NCBI GenBank assembly: GCA_902625215.1
Contig: CACOAO010000004.1
Location: forward strand, 1-64,000
DNA length: 64,000 nucleotides
Origin: an uncultured SAR116 cluster alpha proteobacterium
GTDB taxonomy: Bacteria > Pseudomonadota > Alphaproteobacteria > Puniceispirillales > Marisalimonadaceae
Reading direction: 5' to 3'
Shown here: piece after piece, positions 44,251-51,974 of the stretch
Numbering within the stretch: position 1 is the stretch's first letter
Layout: each line of letters opens with the position of its first letter
Program-made: the position numbers and the translations under genes
The notes under the pieces: model-generated
Told to the model about the DNA's origin: nothing
Databases searched by the model: none
The model's input: only the letters and a program-made list of their open reading frames with translations

Positions 44251-44571
44251 TTATTCAACCCTATTAAAATTGTTCAAATCTAATTTTGGTGAATATTCAA
44301 CCTCACATTCTCCTTCTAATCCGGAAACTGTACCTCCCATTTCTCGAATATCTTGCCAAAATTGATTTGTCCATGAAGATCTTGCTTTATTAACATATTC
44401 TTTGTTTTCAAAAATATGGAAAAGCTCAATTGAATTTTCAGTTACATGCATAAAACATCTAAGGATCATGCCTTCTACAAACAAAGTTTTGCTTTTGGCT
44501 CTTAAAGCATTAAGGATTGCCTCTTTGGCTAATTTATTCTGAAATTTTATTGACTTTGTAGTTGCATACAT
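44251..44571 (-). CDS. Hypothetical protein, possible ABM-type dimeric ferredoxin-like fold
   Basis: The 106-residue protein has a strand-helix-helix-strand order (ILNALRAKSK..., VEGMILRCFMHVTENSIELFHIFENKEYVNKARSS, FWQDIREMGG) that resembles small antibiotic-biosynthesis-monooxygenase-type proteins, in which an HxxxNxxxxxEL-like beta strand is followed by a helix. I cannot name a function. TAGGAG lies upstream of the ATG. It stands alone between hpt and a DMT transporter. Confidence 0.7.
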   Translation of the reverse strand: MYATTKSIKFQNKLAKEAILNALRAKSKTLFVEGMILRCFMHVTENSIELFHIFENKEYVNKARSSWTNQFWQDIREMGGTVSGLEGECEVEYSPKLDLNNFNRVE

Positions 44572-44662
44572 TTTTTTCTCCTACGGATTAAAAAATTAAA
44601 GTTATTTACCCAATGGTTTAACTAGTATTTTATTTTGTCATCTATTCCAAATAAAAATTATA

Positions 44663-45535
44663 TCAAATCTTGTCTTTTAATTTATAAGCTCGCCAAGTGG
44701 TAAATAATCCTGATCCAATTACTATTAGTGAACCTATAATAATCATCAAGTCTATAGTTTCAGAAAAAATTGTAACGCCAATAATTGAACCAAATACAAG
44801 CTGTAGGTATGAGAATGGTTGTACTACTGAAGCCTCTACTATTTGCAAGGTTTTGACCATCATAAAATGAGAACTTGCACTCAAAAGACACATTATGAAA
44901 AGCCACAAATAATCTTCTTTTAGAATATTGTCCCATATGAAGAGACTTATTATACTCATCGTTATTGTGCCTCCGACACCAGTCCAGAAAAAACTCGTTA
45001 ATGCTGTATCTGATTTTGAAACATATCGTGTTAAGATTAGGTAAACTGCAAACATAATTGCCCCAATGATTGCAAATACTGATCCTTCTGAAATAACATT
45101 TGTAGTTGGTCTTAAAATTATAATCACACCTATAAATCCTGTGAATATTGCCAACCATCTCCTCCACCCAAACTTTTCTCCAAGAAAAGGAACTGATAAA
45201 CCTGCGACTATTAATGGGTAACATGCTATAATTGCATGCGTTTCAACCAAACCTAATAAAGTGAATGTATAAACAACTAAGCAATTATTTAGAGAAAGAA
45301 TCACACCTCTAGAAAATTGAATGTAAGGTTGTTTGGTTTTTAAAATTTTTGATATTGGATTTTTAATAAACAAACATGCAATTATCATAATTATAGCAAT
45401 AAACCAGTAACGCATAGTTACAAGTGTGAAAACATTATTATTTTCAGCAAGATATCTGGAAAACCCATCCATGCTCGAAAACATAAATGTTGTAATAATC
45501 ATTAGGCTTATTCCATAAAGGACATTATTTTGCAT
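44663..45535 (-). CDS. EamA/DMT-family transporter
   Basis: The 290-residue membrane protein has ten hydrophobic segments and two EamA repeats. The end of the first repeat reads PLIVAGLSVPFLGEKFGWRRWLAIFTGFIGVIIILRP and the second QPFSYLQLVFGSIIGVTIFSETID. These match the RhaT/YdcZ-type exporters of metabolites. It is preceded by a palindromic terminator that belongs to the upstream dapA-like gene, so it should have its own promoter. Confidence 0.9.
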   Translation of the reverse strand: MQNNVLYGISLMIITTFMFSSMDGFSRYLAENNNVFTLVTMRYWFIAIIMIIACLFIKNPISKILKTKQPYIQFSRGVILSLNNCLVVYTFTLLGLVETHAIIACYPLIVAGLSVPFLGEKFGWRRWLAIFTGFIGVIIILRPTTNVISEGSVFAIIGAIMFAVYLILTRYVSKSDTALTSFFWTGVGGTITMSIISLFIWDNILKEDYLWLFIMCLLSASSHFMMVKTLQIVEASVVQPFSYLQLVFGSIIGVTIFSETIDLMIIIGSLIVIGSGLFTTWRAYKLKDKI

Positions 45536-45600
45536 TAAGAGAACTCAAAATGTGAGATAAGGTTTCTATATGTTAACAAATAAAGTTAATAATAACAAAA

Positions 45601-45626
45601 AAATAGAGACCTATAGGTCTCTATTT
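45601..45626 (-). terminator. Perfect palindromic terminator downstream of the DapA-family gene
   Basis: The 26 bases form one perfect palindrome, AAATAGAGACCTA with its complement. On the minus-strand transcript the stem is followed by a long T run (TTTTTTTGTTATT), which makes an intrinsic terminator after the dapA-like gene. The plus-strand reading also has TTTAATT, so weaker bidirectional action is possible. Confidence 0.75.
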
Positions 45627-45688
45627 AATTAAGGAGGAATATATAATAATTACTTTCTAACATATAGAACGACATACCAAAAAAATGT

Positions 45689-46612
45689 TTAATTATTATT
45701 TATAGAATTTTGTAGATCTAAAATTTTTTTTATATGCAAGTTTGCTTCTTCTATTTGAAATTGATCAAAGTTTTTTATAGGTTCTCTACAAAAACTTGTA
45801 TTAAAAATTCCTTCTTTTACTCGCAACATTTTTGAAAATTTTATAGAAATATCTATATGCTGATGCGTAAATGATAAAACTGGCATTATTTGGGCAAATA
45901 ATGTTCTTGAATTTTCAATGTTTTTTTCTGAATATAAATCATAAATTTTGTTATAAATAACCTCCATAGTTGATGGAATAAAAGCATGAACTCCTCTGTT
46001 TAAAGCTTCAATCATACCCATAATTGCCCAACCTCCACTAAGATGTAACTGCTTATTAGTTATGTCTAAAATTTTAGTATATTTTGGACCTGAATTTAGG
46101 ACTTCTATTTTCAAACTTTTAAATTTTTCTATGTTTTTAAATAATATAAGTATATCTTCATCTCTCATTCCGTAACCTGTCCATGATAAATCTTGTATCA
46201 TAAGATTGTCTGGGCCATTTTCTGCAATTTGATTAAAACATTTAACTAGTTCATCGGCAAAAATATTTTCAGGTGTCTGACATAATATCCATTCAGCTCC
46301 TAATTCCTTTGCATTTTTGGATAATGCAATTCTTTCCTTTTGAGTTTTAGCAGTACAACTTACAATGATTGGTATTCTATTATTATTATAAGTGACACAT
46401 TCATTTAATAGGATATTTTTTTCATCAAAACTTAGACTTGAGTTTTCTCCAGCAACTGCTCCTACGAGCATACCAGCACATCCAGATTCAATAGTATGAT
46501 CTATTAATTTTCTTAAGCTAGGTATGTCAATTTTATTTTTTTCATTAAATGGTGTATGCAAACTTGGTATAATACCGCGCATAATTGAAATATCTTTTTT
46601 CACTTCAGCCAA
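45689..46612 (-). CDS. Dihydrodipicolinate synthase/N-acetylneuraminate lyase-family protein
   Basis: The 307-residue TIM-barrel protein opens MRGIIPSLHTPFNEKNKID, typical of the DapA/NAL family, with GCAGMLVGAVAGENSSLSFDEK for the substrate loop. The usual Y-N-x-P segment reads IQDLSWTGYGM, and the region of the Schiff-base lysine reads SLKIEVLNSGPKYTKIL, so the catalytic residues are unusual. It is probably a class I aldolase-like enzyme of a non-standard subgroup, not true DapA. The start may be TTG 46612, overlapping csaA, or a later codon near the MRGIIPS segment. Confidence 0.8.
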   Translation of the reverse strand: MAEVKKDISIMRGIIPSLHTPFNEKNKIDIPSLRKLIDHTIESGCAGMLVGAVAGENSSLSFDEKNILLNECVTYNNNRIPIIVSCTAKTQKERIALSKNAKELGAEWILCQTPENIFADELVKCFNQIAENGPDNLMIQDLSWTGYGMRDEDILILFKNIEKFKSLKIEVLNSGPKYTKILDITNKQLHLSGGWAIMGMIEALNRGVHAFIPSTMEVIYNKIYDLYSEKNIENSRTLFAQIMPVLSFTHQHIDISIKFSKMLRVKEGIFNTSFCREPIKNFDQFQIEEANLHIKKILDLQNSINNN

Positions 46613-46952
46613 TTAATGTACCATTTTCAAGTTTGACATCAGGACATATTAAATGCACGTCATTTCCAGAGATTGCACCAAGCACAAGAACTTCAGATTT
46701 AAAACCAGCGATTTTTTTTGAAGGTAAATTACAAACAGCAATAACTTGTCTACTAACTAGTTCTTCTAATGAGTAATTAGTAATCTGAGCAGAAGTTTGT
46801 TTTATACCAATAACTTTACCAAAATCAATTTTTAAAATATATGCTGGTTTTTTTGCTTTTGTATTCTGTAAAGCTTCTAAAATAGTTCCTAAAACAATAT
46901 TTAACTTTGTAAAGTCATTAATAGAAATTTGTTCTTTGTGTGATGAATCCAT
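46605..46952 (-). CDS. csaA: CsaA-like tRNA-binding/chaperone protein
   Basis: The 115-residue OB-fold protein matches CsaA with LNIVLGTILEALQNTKAKKPAYILKIDFG, the ITNYSLEELVSRQVIAVCNLPSKKIAGFKSEVLVLGA core and a C-terminal DVHLICPDVKLENG. It binds tRNA-like RNA or unfolded proteins. Its ATG overlaps the TAA of the bactofilin gene upstream, and its stop overlaps the dapA-like start, so three genes are translationally linked. Confidence 0.9.
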   Translation of the reverse strand: MDSSHKEQISINDFTKLNIVLGTILEALQNTKAKKPAYILKIDFGKVIGIKQTSAQITNYSLEELVSRQVIAVCNLPSKKIAGFKSEVLVLGAISGNDVHLICPDVKLENGTLIG

Positions 46953-47305
46953 TATTTTATTTTTTTATTTAATTTAACTAAATTTTCCATTTTAGACATA
47001 TTTTGAACCATTTGAGATTTTAATATGCCACCCGAATCTATAATTATATTTCTATAAAAAACGTCACCATCTACTATCCCAGTTGCTTTTAAGTGTAGAA
47101 TTTCTGTTTCAATATCAGCATTCATTTCTCCTTCAACAAAAATATTTTCAGCTGATACAGCTCCATTAAAGATACCTGTTTTTTTTACGAATAAGTTTTT
47201 CACATTCAGGGAACCGTTAAAACTTCCCAAAAGCTCCATATCTTCTAACCCAGAATAAGATCCTTTAAATGACGAGTTTTTTGCTATTCTAATGAGTTTA
47301 TTCAA
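46952..47305 (-). CDS. Bactofilin-family polymer-forming protein
   Basis: The 117-residue protein consists of a short beta-helix with the repeated pattern SxGxVxxExIxVxGxVxGD (FNGAVSAENIFVEGEMNADIETEILHLKATGIVDGDVFY), which is the bactofilin (DUF583) core. It forms cytoskeletal filaments that position cell-wall or envelope proteins. The start is TTG. Polar ends are very short compared with most bactofilins. Confidence 0.85.
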   Translation of the reverse strand: MNKLIRIAKNSSFKGSYSGLEDMELLGSFNGSLNVKNLFVKKTGIFNGAVSAENIFVEGEMNADIETEILHLKATGIVDGDVFYRNIIIDSGGILKSQMVQNMSKMENLVKLNKKIK

Positions 47306-47365
47306 TTTATTTTTCCAACTAGCTTGTTTATTTTGGAGATGATACCGAAATAAATCAACTTTTAG

Positions 47366-47734
47366 TTAATTTTTTTGATCATTATTTCCAATACATTTTA
47401 AAGTTATATTTTTTGTAAAAATTTTATTATAATTATTATTTATAGATCTTAAATTAGCATTGAATGCTAATGATTTGTCTTTGATTATAAATATGTAATT
47501 GAGAATTGGATTTTCATTAGTTGAAACCTTACTTATAGCCATTAAAGCTATTTTTGAATTCTCTACAATTTTATATTCGACTGGCTCACCCTTTTGATCT
47601 TCATATTTTACAAATTCATCCTTTACAGTCATCTTAGACAAATGGCCATATTTTTTTTCTATGCATGAGTATTCAAGAGCATAACTACTAGAAGAGAAAA
47701 ATAATAAAAAAAGTATAAAATAAAAAATTTTCAT
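47366..47734 (-). CDS. Small secreted hypothetical protein
   Basis: The protein begins MKIFYFILFLLFFSSSSYA, a clear signal peptide, followed by a polar mature part of about 105 residues with one pair of Cys (SCIEKK and LKCIGN) that could form a disulfide. Its function is unknown. I place the start at ATG 47734, which has GGAAAG upstream; an ATG at 47746 would add four residues. It lies 60 bases after the bactofilin gene in the same direction. Confidence 0.8.
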   Translation of the reverse strand: MKIFYFILFLLFFSSSSYALEYSCIEKKYGHLSKMTVKDEFVKYEDQKGEPVEYKIVENSKIALMAISKVSTNENPILNYIFIIKDKSLAFNANLRSINNNYNKIFTKNITLKCIGNNDQKN

Positions 47735-47834
47735 TAAACTTTCCATATTGAAACTAGATTAGTACAAACTATTTAAAATAATAGATAAATATAATATTGT
47801 TTTTATAACATAAATCTGCAAAAAATTAAAAATA

Positions 47835-47972
47835 ATGAATAGCAAAAATTTATTATTATTTGTCTTTTGGAGTCTCGCTTTTATAGTAATAAGCTGGTCA
47901 CTTCCTTTTTTAGCTAGAGAAAATCAAATTTTTAGTAGTATCTTGTCGTACTGTATATCAATTATAAAGTGA
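47835..47972 (+). CDS. Small hydrophobic membrane protein (short ORF)
   Basis: A 45-residue frame, MNSKNLLLFVFWSLAFIVIS..., contains one strong membrane helix with Trp at both flanks and a short tail ending SIIK. It stands 55 bases before the SCO-family copper protein and on the same strand, a location where small cytochrome-oxidase assembly peptides occur. No obvious Shine-Dalgarno is present, so expression is uncertain. Confidence 0.45.
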   Translation: MNSKNLLLFVFWSLAFIVISWSLPFLARENQIFSSILSYCISIIK

Positions 47973-48027
47973 CAAACTTTCAAAAAAATGTAATAGGAAG
48001 TATTTTAAAATTACAAATTGATTTCTA

Positions 48028-48630
48028 ATGAATTTTGCGAGAAAAAAATTTATTCTACTTTCATCAATAATCATTTCTTTCATTATTATTTTAGCCTTAA
48101 CTTTTCTTTTTGCAGAATATCTTTCGCGTAAAAACGCTCCACAAAAAATGTCTGAAATAATCGATAAAGTTCATTTGATTGATCATAATGGAGAACCTTT
48201 TAGAAGGACTACTCTAAAAAATAAACCTTCATTGTTGTTTTTTGGGTTCACAAATTGTCCAGAAATTTGCCCTACAACATTAGCTGATTTATCAGAAATT
48301 ACCAAAAAAGTAAGTTCAAGTGACGATGCAATAAATATAATTTTTGTTACTTTAGACCCCAAAAGAGATAATAAAGAACATCTTAAAGACTATGTTCAAT
48401 ATTTTGACAGTAATATTATTGGTGTGACAGGTGATAAAATTGAAATAAAAAAATTTGCTGAGAATTGGGGAGTCTTTTATGAATCTATCAACACTTCGAA
48501 TAATAGTTATACTATTAACCATACTGCTACTGTATTCATGATTGATGCATTGGGAAATTTTAGAGGAACAATATCCTGGGGTGAAAATCAAACTTCTGTA
48601 ATTCAAAAAATTAATAATTTGAAAAATTAA
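48028..48630 (+). CDS. SCO1/SenC-family copper chaperone
   Basis: The 200-residue protein has an N-terminal membrane anchor and a thioredoxin-fold domain with the copper motif CxxxC at Cys77/Cys81 (TNCPEICPTTL) and the distal His165 (INHTATVF). It delivers copper to the CuA or CuB centre of cytochrome c oxidase in the periplasm. Oxidase genes are not in this window. The last four bases overlap the convergent modA gene. Confidence 0.94.
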   Translation: MNFARKKFILLSSIIISFIIILALTFLFAEYLSRKNAPQKMSEIIDKVHLIDHNGEPFRRTTLKNKPSLLFFGFTNCPEICPTTLADLSEITKKVSSSDDAINIIFVTLDPKRDNKEHLKDYVQYFDSNIIGVTGDKIEIKKFAENWGVFYESINTSNNSYTINHTATVFMIDALGNFRGTISWGENQTSVIQKINNLKN

Positions 48631-49406
48631 TTAACGTTATACCCTAAACTATTTAATTTTTCCTTTACACTCTTTGAAGATAAAAATTTTAAGAATAGCC
48701 TTGCCTCTGATTTTTTTTCTCCACCTTTTAGTAAAATAACATCTTGTTTTATGGGTCTGTATAAATTCTGAGGAATATCCCAAACCTTGCCTTTTTCATT
48801 TTTAATAATAAAATCAGATTTTGCTATGAAACCTATATCTAAATTGCCATAATAATTCATAAGAAAAACTTGATTGACATTTTTACTTAAAACAAATTTT
48901 TTTTCTATTATTTTTGAAATTTTCAGAGACTCTAATACTTCCTTAGCAGCCATGCCATAGGGTACATATTTTGGATTTCCTAACCCAATATATTTAATTT
49001 TTTTTGATAAAATTATATTTGGAAATGTAAGATTAAAAAGATCCTTTTTTGTACTAAACAAGAGTAATTTACCAGTTGCGTATGTAAATCGTGTTCCTTT
49101 AATTCCTTTAGTTGTGTTTTCAAGTTTTTTTGGAAGCACTTGATCTGCTGAGAGAAAAATATCCAACGGTGCTCCGTTTATAATCTGAGAGTATAAACTT
49201 CCACTTGAACCACTTGAAAGAAAAATTTTAGTATTATTTTCACTTTCGAAAGTTTGTTTTATAGCATTCATAGGCATTAAAAAATTTGAGGCTACACCGA
49301 TGTGTAATTCAGCAGTAAGACAATGTTTGTAAGGTAGGGTTACTATAAAGATCAAAAAATATAACTTAGTAAAAAATTTTATTATTTTTTTAAGATCAAG
49401 ATACAT
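48627..49406 (-). CDS. modA: Molybdate ABC transporter substrate-binding protein (orphan)
   Basis: The 259-residue protein has an N-terminal hydrophobic signal and a mature part beginning LHIGVASNFLMPMNAI, with NTKIFLSSGSSGSLYSQI, GAPLDIFLSADQ and YATGKLLLFS. These are the ModA ligand-binding elements, so it should bind molybdate or tungstate in the periplasm. No modB or modC is adjacent, so it either uses a permease elsewhere or has another role. A small membrane gene lies 4 bases upstream. Confidence 0.88.
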   Translation of the reverse strand: MYLDLKKIIKFFTKLYFLIFIVTLPYKHCLTAELHIGVASNFLMPMNAIKQTFESENNTKIFLSSGSSGSLYSQIINGAPLDIFLSADQVLPKKLENTTKGIKGTRFTYATGKLLLFSTKKDLFNLTFPNIILSKKIKYIGLGNPKYVPYGMAAKEVLESLKISKIIEKKFVLSKNVNQVFLMNYYGNLDIGFIAKSDFIIKNEKGKVWDIPQNLYRPIKQDVILLKGGEKKSEARLFLKFLSSKSVKEKLNSLGYNVN

Positions 49407-49410
49407 TAAA

Positions 49411-49674
49411 TTAATTAAATAATGAGACTAAGTAATAAGTAATAAACGTTATTATTGATAAACATAAAATCAAAATAATAAACATTGTTTGAATATAATC
49501 TTTGATTAAAACTATCACTAACTGCTTTGTTTCATATAATCCAAGAAATACTAAACAAAATATAATTGATAAAGGAAAGGTTAAAAAAAATAGTGTAGAG
49601 AAAAACAAGAATTTTATAAAACCCATTTCTTTAAATCTGTTTTTTCCTTGAATTGATTTGATTTCATTCTCCAT
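49411..49674 (-). CDS. Small hypothetical membrane protein
   Basis: The protein of about 87 residues has a charged first 20 residues (MENEIKSIQGKNRFKE), then two strongly hydrophobic helices (FIKFLFFSTLFFLTFPLSIIF and MFIILILCLSIITFITYYL). No motif is recognised. I favour ATG 49674 over the TTG at 49686. It is located between the MOSC protein and modA, with gaps of only 31 and 4 bases, so it may belong to the same transcript. Confidence 0.6.
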   Translation of the reverse strand: MENEIKSIQGKNRFKEMGFIKFLFFSTLFFLTFPLSIIFCLVFLGLYETKQLVIVLIKDYIQTMFIILILCLSIITFITYYLVSLFN

Positions 49675-49704
49675 AGAAGTTTGCAAAAAATTACTAGGGG
49701 AAAA

Positions 49705-50484
49705 TTAATTTATAATTAGCTCATCGTTAACTGAGATAATCCCAGTTTTTTTAACATAAGCGTAAACTCCTAAATCTAAATGACCGAAATGGTTTTTAAT
49801 TTCATAGGGTATATTTACATCTCTGATAGCATTTTCTGGATTTACATTTGTTGCTGCACACCTTTGAGTTCTTCTAAAAACTCCCAAAATAGTTTCCCCA
49901 ATTTTAAGGTTCTTACCAATCCAATCAAATTCTTTCCATGGTTCACATTCATCAATCAATAAGTTTGCCCTAAATCTAGAAGGATCAATTTTTTTATTTA
50001 TTTTTTTTTCTAAGTCATAGACTGTATTTAAGTTAATGATGGATACAACTTTATCTGGAAGATCTGAAAAGGAATGTTTTAAATCTTTATTATTTTCATT
50101 TTTCTTTCCCTGTACTAACTTTGGCTTATTTTTTTCACCTAAATCTAGATGCCTTTGGAAAAAAAGCTCAACTTTGTGAAAGTTCGTCTCATTATCAAGA
50201 ATTTCATCTAGAACTGTTTCTTCTTTAATTTTTACAATTAATCTTTTTAATTTATTGTCATATGTTGTTTTTAATTCTGCTAATTTTTCATCTTGAACTA
50301 GAGCTAAAAAATTTGTTTTTCTTAAATAAACAGGTTTTTTCTCATCAAATAAAACATTAGATCTAGCAAATGCAAATTCTCTATCACCAGATAAAACTTG
50401 ATTTTTTTCTAATAAAATTTTTTCAATATTTTCCCCTGAAAGACCTTTTATTGGGTATCTTGTTATCTTCTTTAATACAGGCAT
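49705..50484 (-). CDS. MOSC-domain protein (YcbX-like)
   Basis: The 259-residue protein begins KITRYPIKGLSGENIEKILLEKNQ, the MOSC_N barrel seen in YcbX/MOCOS proteins, followed by a MOSC core with RFRANLLIDECEPWKEFDW and RTQRCAATNVNP, where the conserved Cys binds Mo-cofactor in relatives. It probably hosts a molybdenum cofactor and reduces N-hydroxylated compounds in concert with a redox partner. The neighbouring ModA supports a molybdenum theme. Confidence 0.88.
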   Translation of the reverse strand: MPVLKKITRYPIKGLSGENIEKILLEKNQVLSGDREFAFARSNVLFDEKKPVYLRKTNFLALVQDEKLAELKTTYDNKLKRLIVKIKEETVLDEILDNETNFHKVELFFQRHLDLGEKNKPKLVQGKKNENNKDLKHSFSDLPDKVVSIINLNTVYDLEKKINKKIDPSRFRANLLIDECEPWKEFDWIGKNLKIGETILGVFRRTQRCAATNVNPENAIRDVNIPYEIKNHFGHLDLGVYAYVKKTGIISVNDELIIN

Positions 50485-50576
50485 TTTTTTCAGTTTAATA
50501 ATATTAAAATAAAAATTTTACAAATTTGAAAAATATTTTTTATATATTTTAAGAATCCATATAAATATGTTATTTA

Positions 50577-50999
50577 TTAAGATGCAGTTTCAAATAATAC
50601 TTCAGGATTTGACATTGTTTTAATTTCTAGGATATTTCCATTAGGGTCTTCAACAAAAAAAGTCTCTTGTTCAAATTTTGATCCTATAAATCTTCTGTAA
50701 GGTTTATCAAAGTAATCAATATCACTTGCTTCTATTCTTTTTTTAACTTCCTCAAAATCATCCTCTTCTAGATGTACTCCGAAGTGGGGCACACAAACGT
50801 CTCCCATATCGACATCGTGCCTTTCTCTAAATTGCTTTGATTTAGTTTCGTGGAGAGTAAGTTCATTACCCCAAAAATTAATATCAATCCACCGTCCTTC
50901 TTCTTGGTTACCAGTTTTACAGCCCAAAATATCACAATAAAATTTTAAAGCTGTTTTGATATTACCTGCGGGTATTGCTAAGTGAAAACAGTTTGTCAT
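50577..50999 (-). CDS. VOC-family (glyoxalase/dioxygenase) protein
   Basis: The 140-residue protein has two beta-alpha-beta-beta-beta modules of the VOC fold: FHLAIPAGNIKTALKFYCDILGC, then NELTLHETKSKQF, VPHFGVHLEEDDFEEVKKR and TFFVEDPNGNILEIKTM. His, His and Glu at the ends of these strands fit a metal site. The substrate is unknown. GGGAG lies just upstream of the ATG, and a large palindrome follows the pseudoazurin gene above it. Confidence 0.9.
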   Translation of the reverse strand: MTNCFHLAIPAGNIKTALKFYCDILGCKTGNQEEGRWIDINFWGNELTLHETKSKQFRERHDVDMGDVCVPHFGVHLEEDDFEEVKKRIEASDIDYFDKPYRRFIGSKFEQETFFVEDPNGNILEIKTMSNPEVLFETAS

Positions 51000-51019
51000 C
51001 TATAAACTCCCAAAAAACG

Positions 51020-51061
51020 ATAACTAATGTCTAAGATATTTATATCAATGACATTAGTTAT
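51020..51061 (-). terminator. Co-centred nested palindrome between pseudoazurin and VOC genes
   Basis: Arms of 12 bp (ATAACTAATGTC at 51020-51031 and its complement at 51050-51061) surround a second inner palindrome GATAT-TT-ATATC at 51035-51046 with the same centre. On the minus strand it is followed by TTTTTT, so an intrinsic terminator for pseudoazurin is plausible. The long AT-rich symmetrical centre also suits a protein-binding site before the VOC gene. Confidence 0.5.
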
Positions 51062-51109
51062 AATTAAAATTAAATATAATGTTATTTTATAAGCAGAGTT
51101 ATGTCAAAA

Positions 51110-51547
51110 CTAGCTTATTGTTTTTAGCAAGGTTTTCAATAATTTCTTTGACTTACCATAAACTTTAACCTTTTTAATTTTGTCTAAGTTACTTTTGTCA
51201 TTGCCAACAACAACCAAACCTATCATTCCCATAGCCTTATGGGGTGTACATTGGTATAAATATATACCAGGTATACTAAATTTATATTTAGCATCTTTAC
51301 TAATTTTTGATTTATATTTAGTAGCACCTTTAGGCATTCCTATAAATTCAACATTATGACCTTTATCTACAGATTTCCATGTTATTTCATCATTTACTTT
51401 CACAGATATTACCTTTTCAGAATAGACCATTCTATCCTTTCCAAGTTTATTTAACATATCAATTGTGAAACTTTCTGCAAATGCAAATTTTGAAAATATA
51501 ACACCTGAGAATATTGTAAATAAAAAAAGTTTAATATATTTGAACAT
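51110..51547 (-). CDS. Pseudoazurin (blue copper protein)
   Basis: The 145-residue cupredoxin has a signal peptide (through about residue 24, FAFA) and a type 1 copper site formed by His64 (KGHNVE), Cys100 and His103 (YQCTPHKAMG) and Met108. It carries electrons in the periplasm to oxidases, nitrite reductases or other acceptors. None of these is in the window. A strong AAGGAAAA Shine-Dalgarno precedes the ATG. Confidence 0.95.
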   Translation of the reverse strand: MFKYIKLFLFTIFSGVIFSKFAFAESFTIDMLNKLGKDRMVYSEKVISVKVNDEITWKSVDKGHNVEFIGMPKGATKYKSKISKDAKYKFSIPGIYLYQCTPHKAMGMIGLVVVGNDKSNLDKIKKVKVYGKSKKLLKTLLKTIS

Positions 51548-51673
51548 TTGTTTTCCTTGTTTTTATGAGTTATGAATATTATATATGCATCAAATAAGCT
51601 GATTTAAACCCAATTCAAAAAATGCATATTTTTTTTTGTTAATATCAATATTAGGTATACATATGAATATATA

Positions 51674-51973
51674 TTAAAATTTCATTTCAGAGAGTAGAAC
51701 AGCTAGTTGAGCACCATGCATATCTCTGTCAAAGATGTCTCCTTGTATTGTCTTCCTAGGAAAAGAGAATTTTATTACATTTAAATTATCAATCTCAAAT
51801 CTTTTTAAATCTTGCTCACTTATCATAAATAAACTTGAAATTTTTGAATTTTTTAATTTATTACGAACATCTTTATATACCTTTTTATCTCCACAAAAAA
51901 CATCAACAGTGATCCAAAAAGGTCCTGCATTCTTGGATCTTATTTTTTTAACTTTTTCACCTAGAGTTGACAA
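51674..51973 (-). CDS. DUF4387-family protein (AtuA partner)
   Basis: The 99-residue protein has SKNAGPFWITVDVFCGDKKVYKDVRN and TIQGDIFDRDMHGAQLAVLLSEMKF, the DUF4387 signature that often follows AtuA-type (DUF1446) proteins. It is likely a small subunit of the same enzyme. The start is TTG with GAGG of the Shine-Dalgarno inside the last codons of the AtuA gene, so translation is coupled. The substrate is unknown. Confidence 0.85.
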   Translation of the reverse strand: MSTLGEKVKKIRSKNAGPFWITVDVFCGDKKVYKDVRNKLKNSKISSLFMISEQDLKRFEIDNLNVIKFSFPRKTIQGDIFDRDMHGAQLAVLLSEMKF

Positions 51974-51974
51974 A

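Noticed and set aside
45631-45690. AAGGAGGA on the + strand with no start codon close by
   Set aside because: No ATG, GTG or TTG follows at a useful distance. A 16-codon frame on the other strand has no support.
51632-51660. FNR-like half-symmetric site TTGTTAATATCAA upstream of pseudoazurin
   Set aside because: It is one base short of the TTGAT-N4-ATCAA spacing and is weak in such AT-rich sequence, though control by FNR-type proteins would be plausible.
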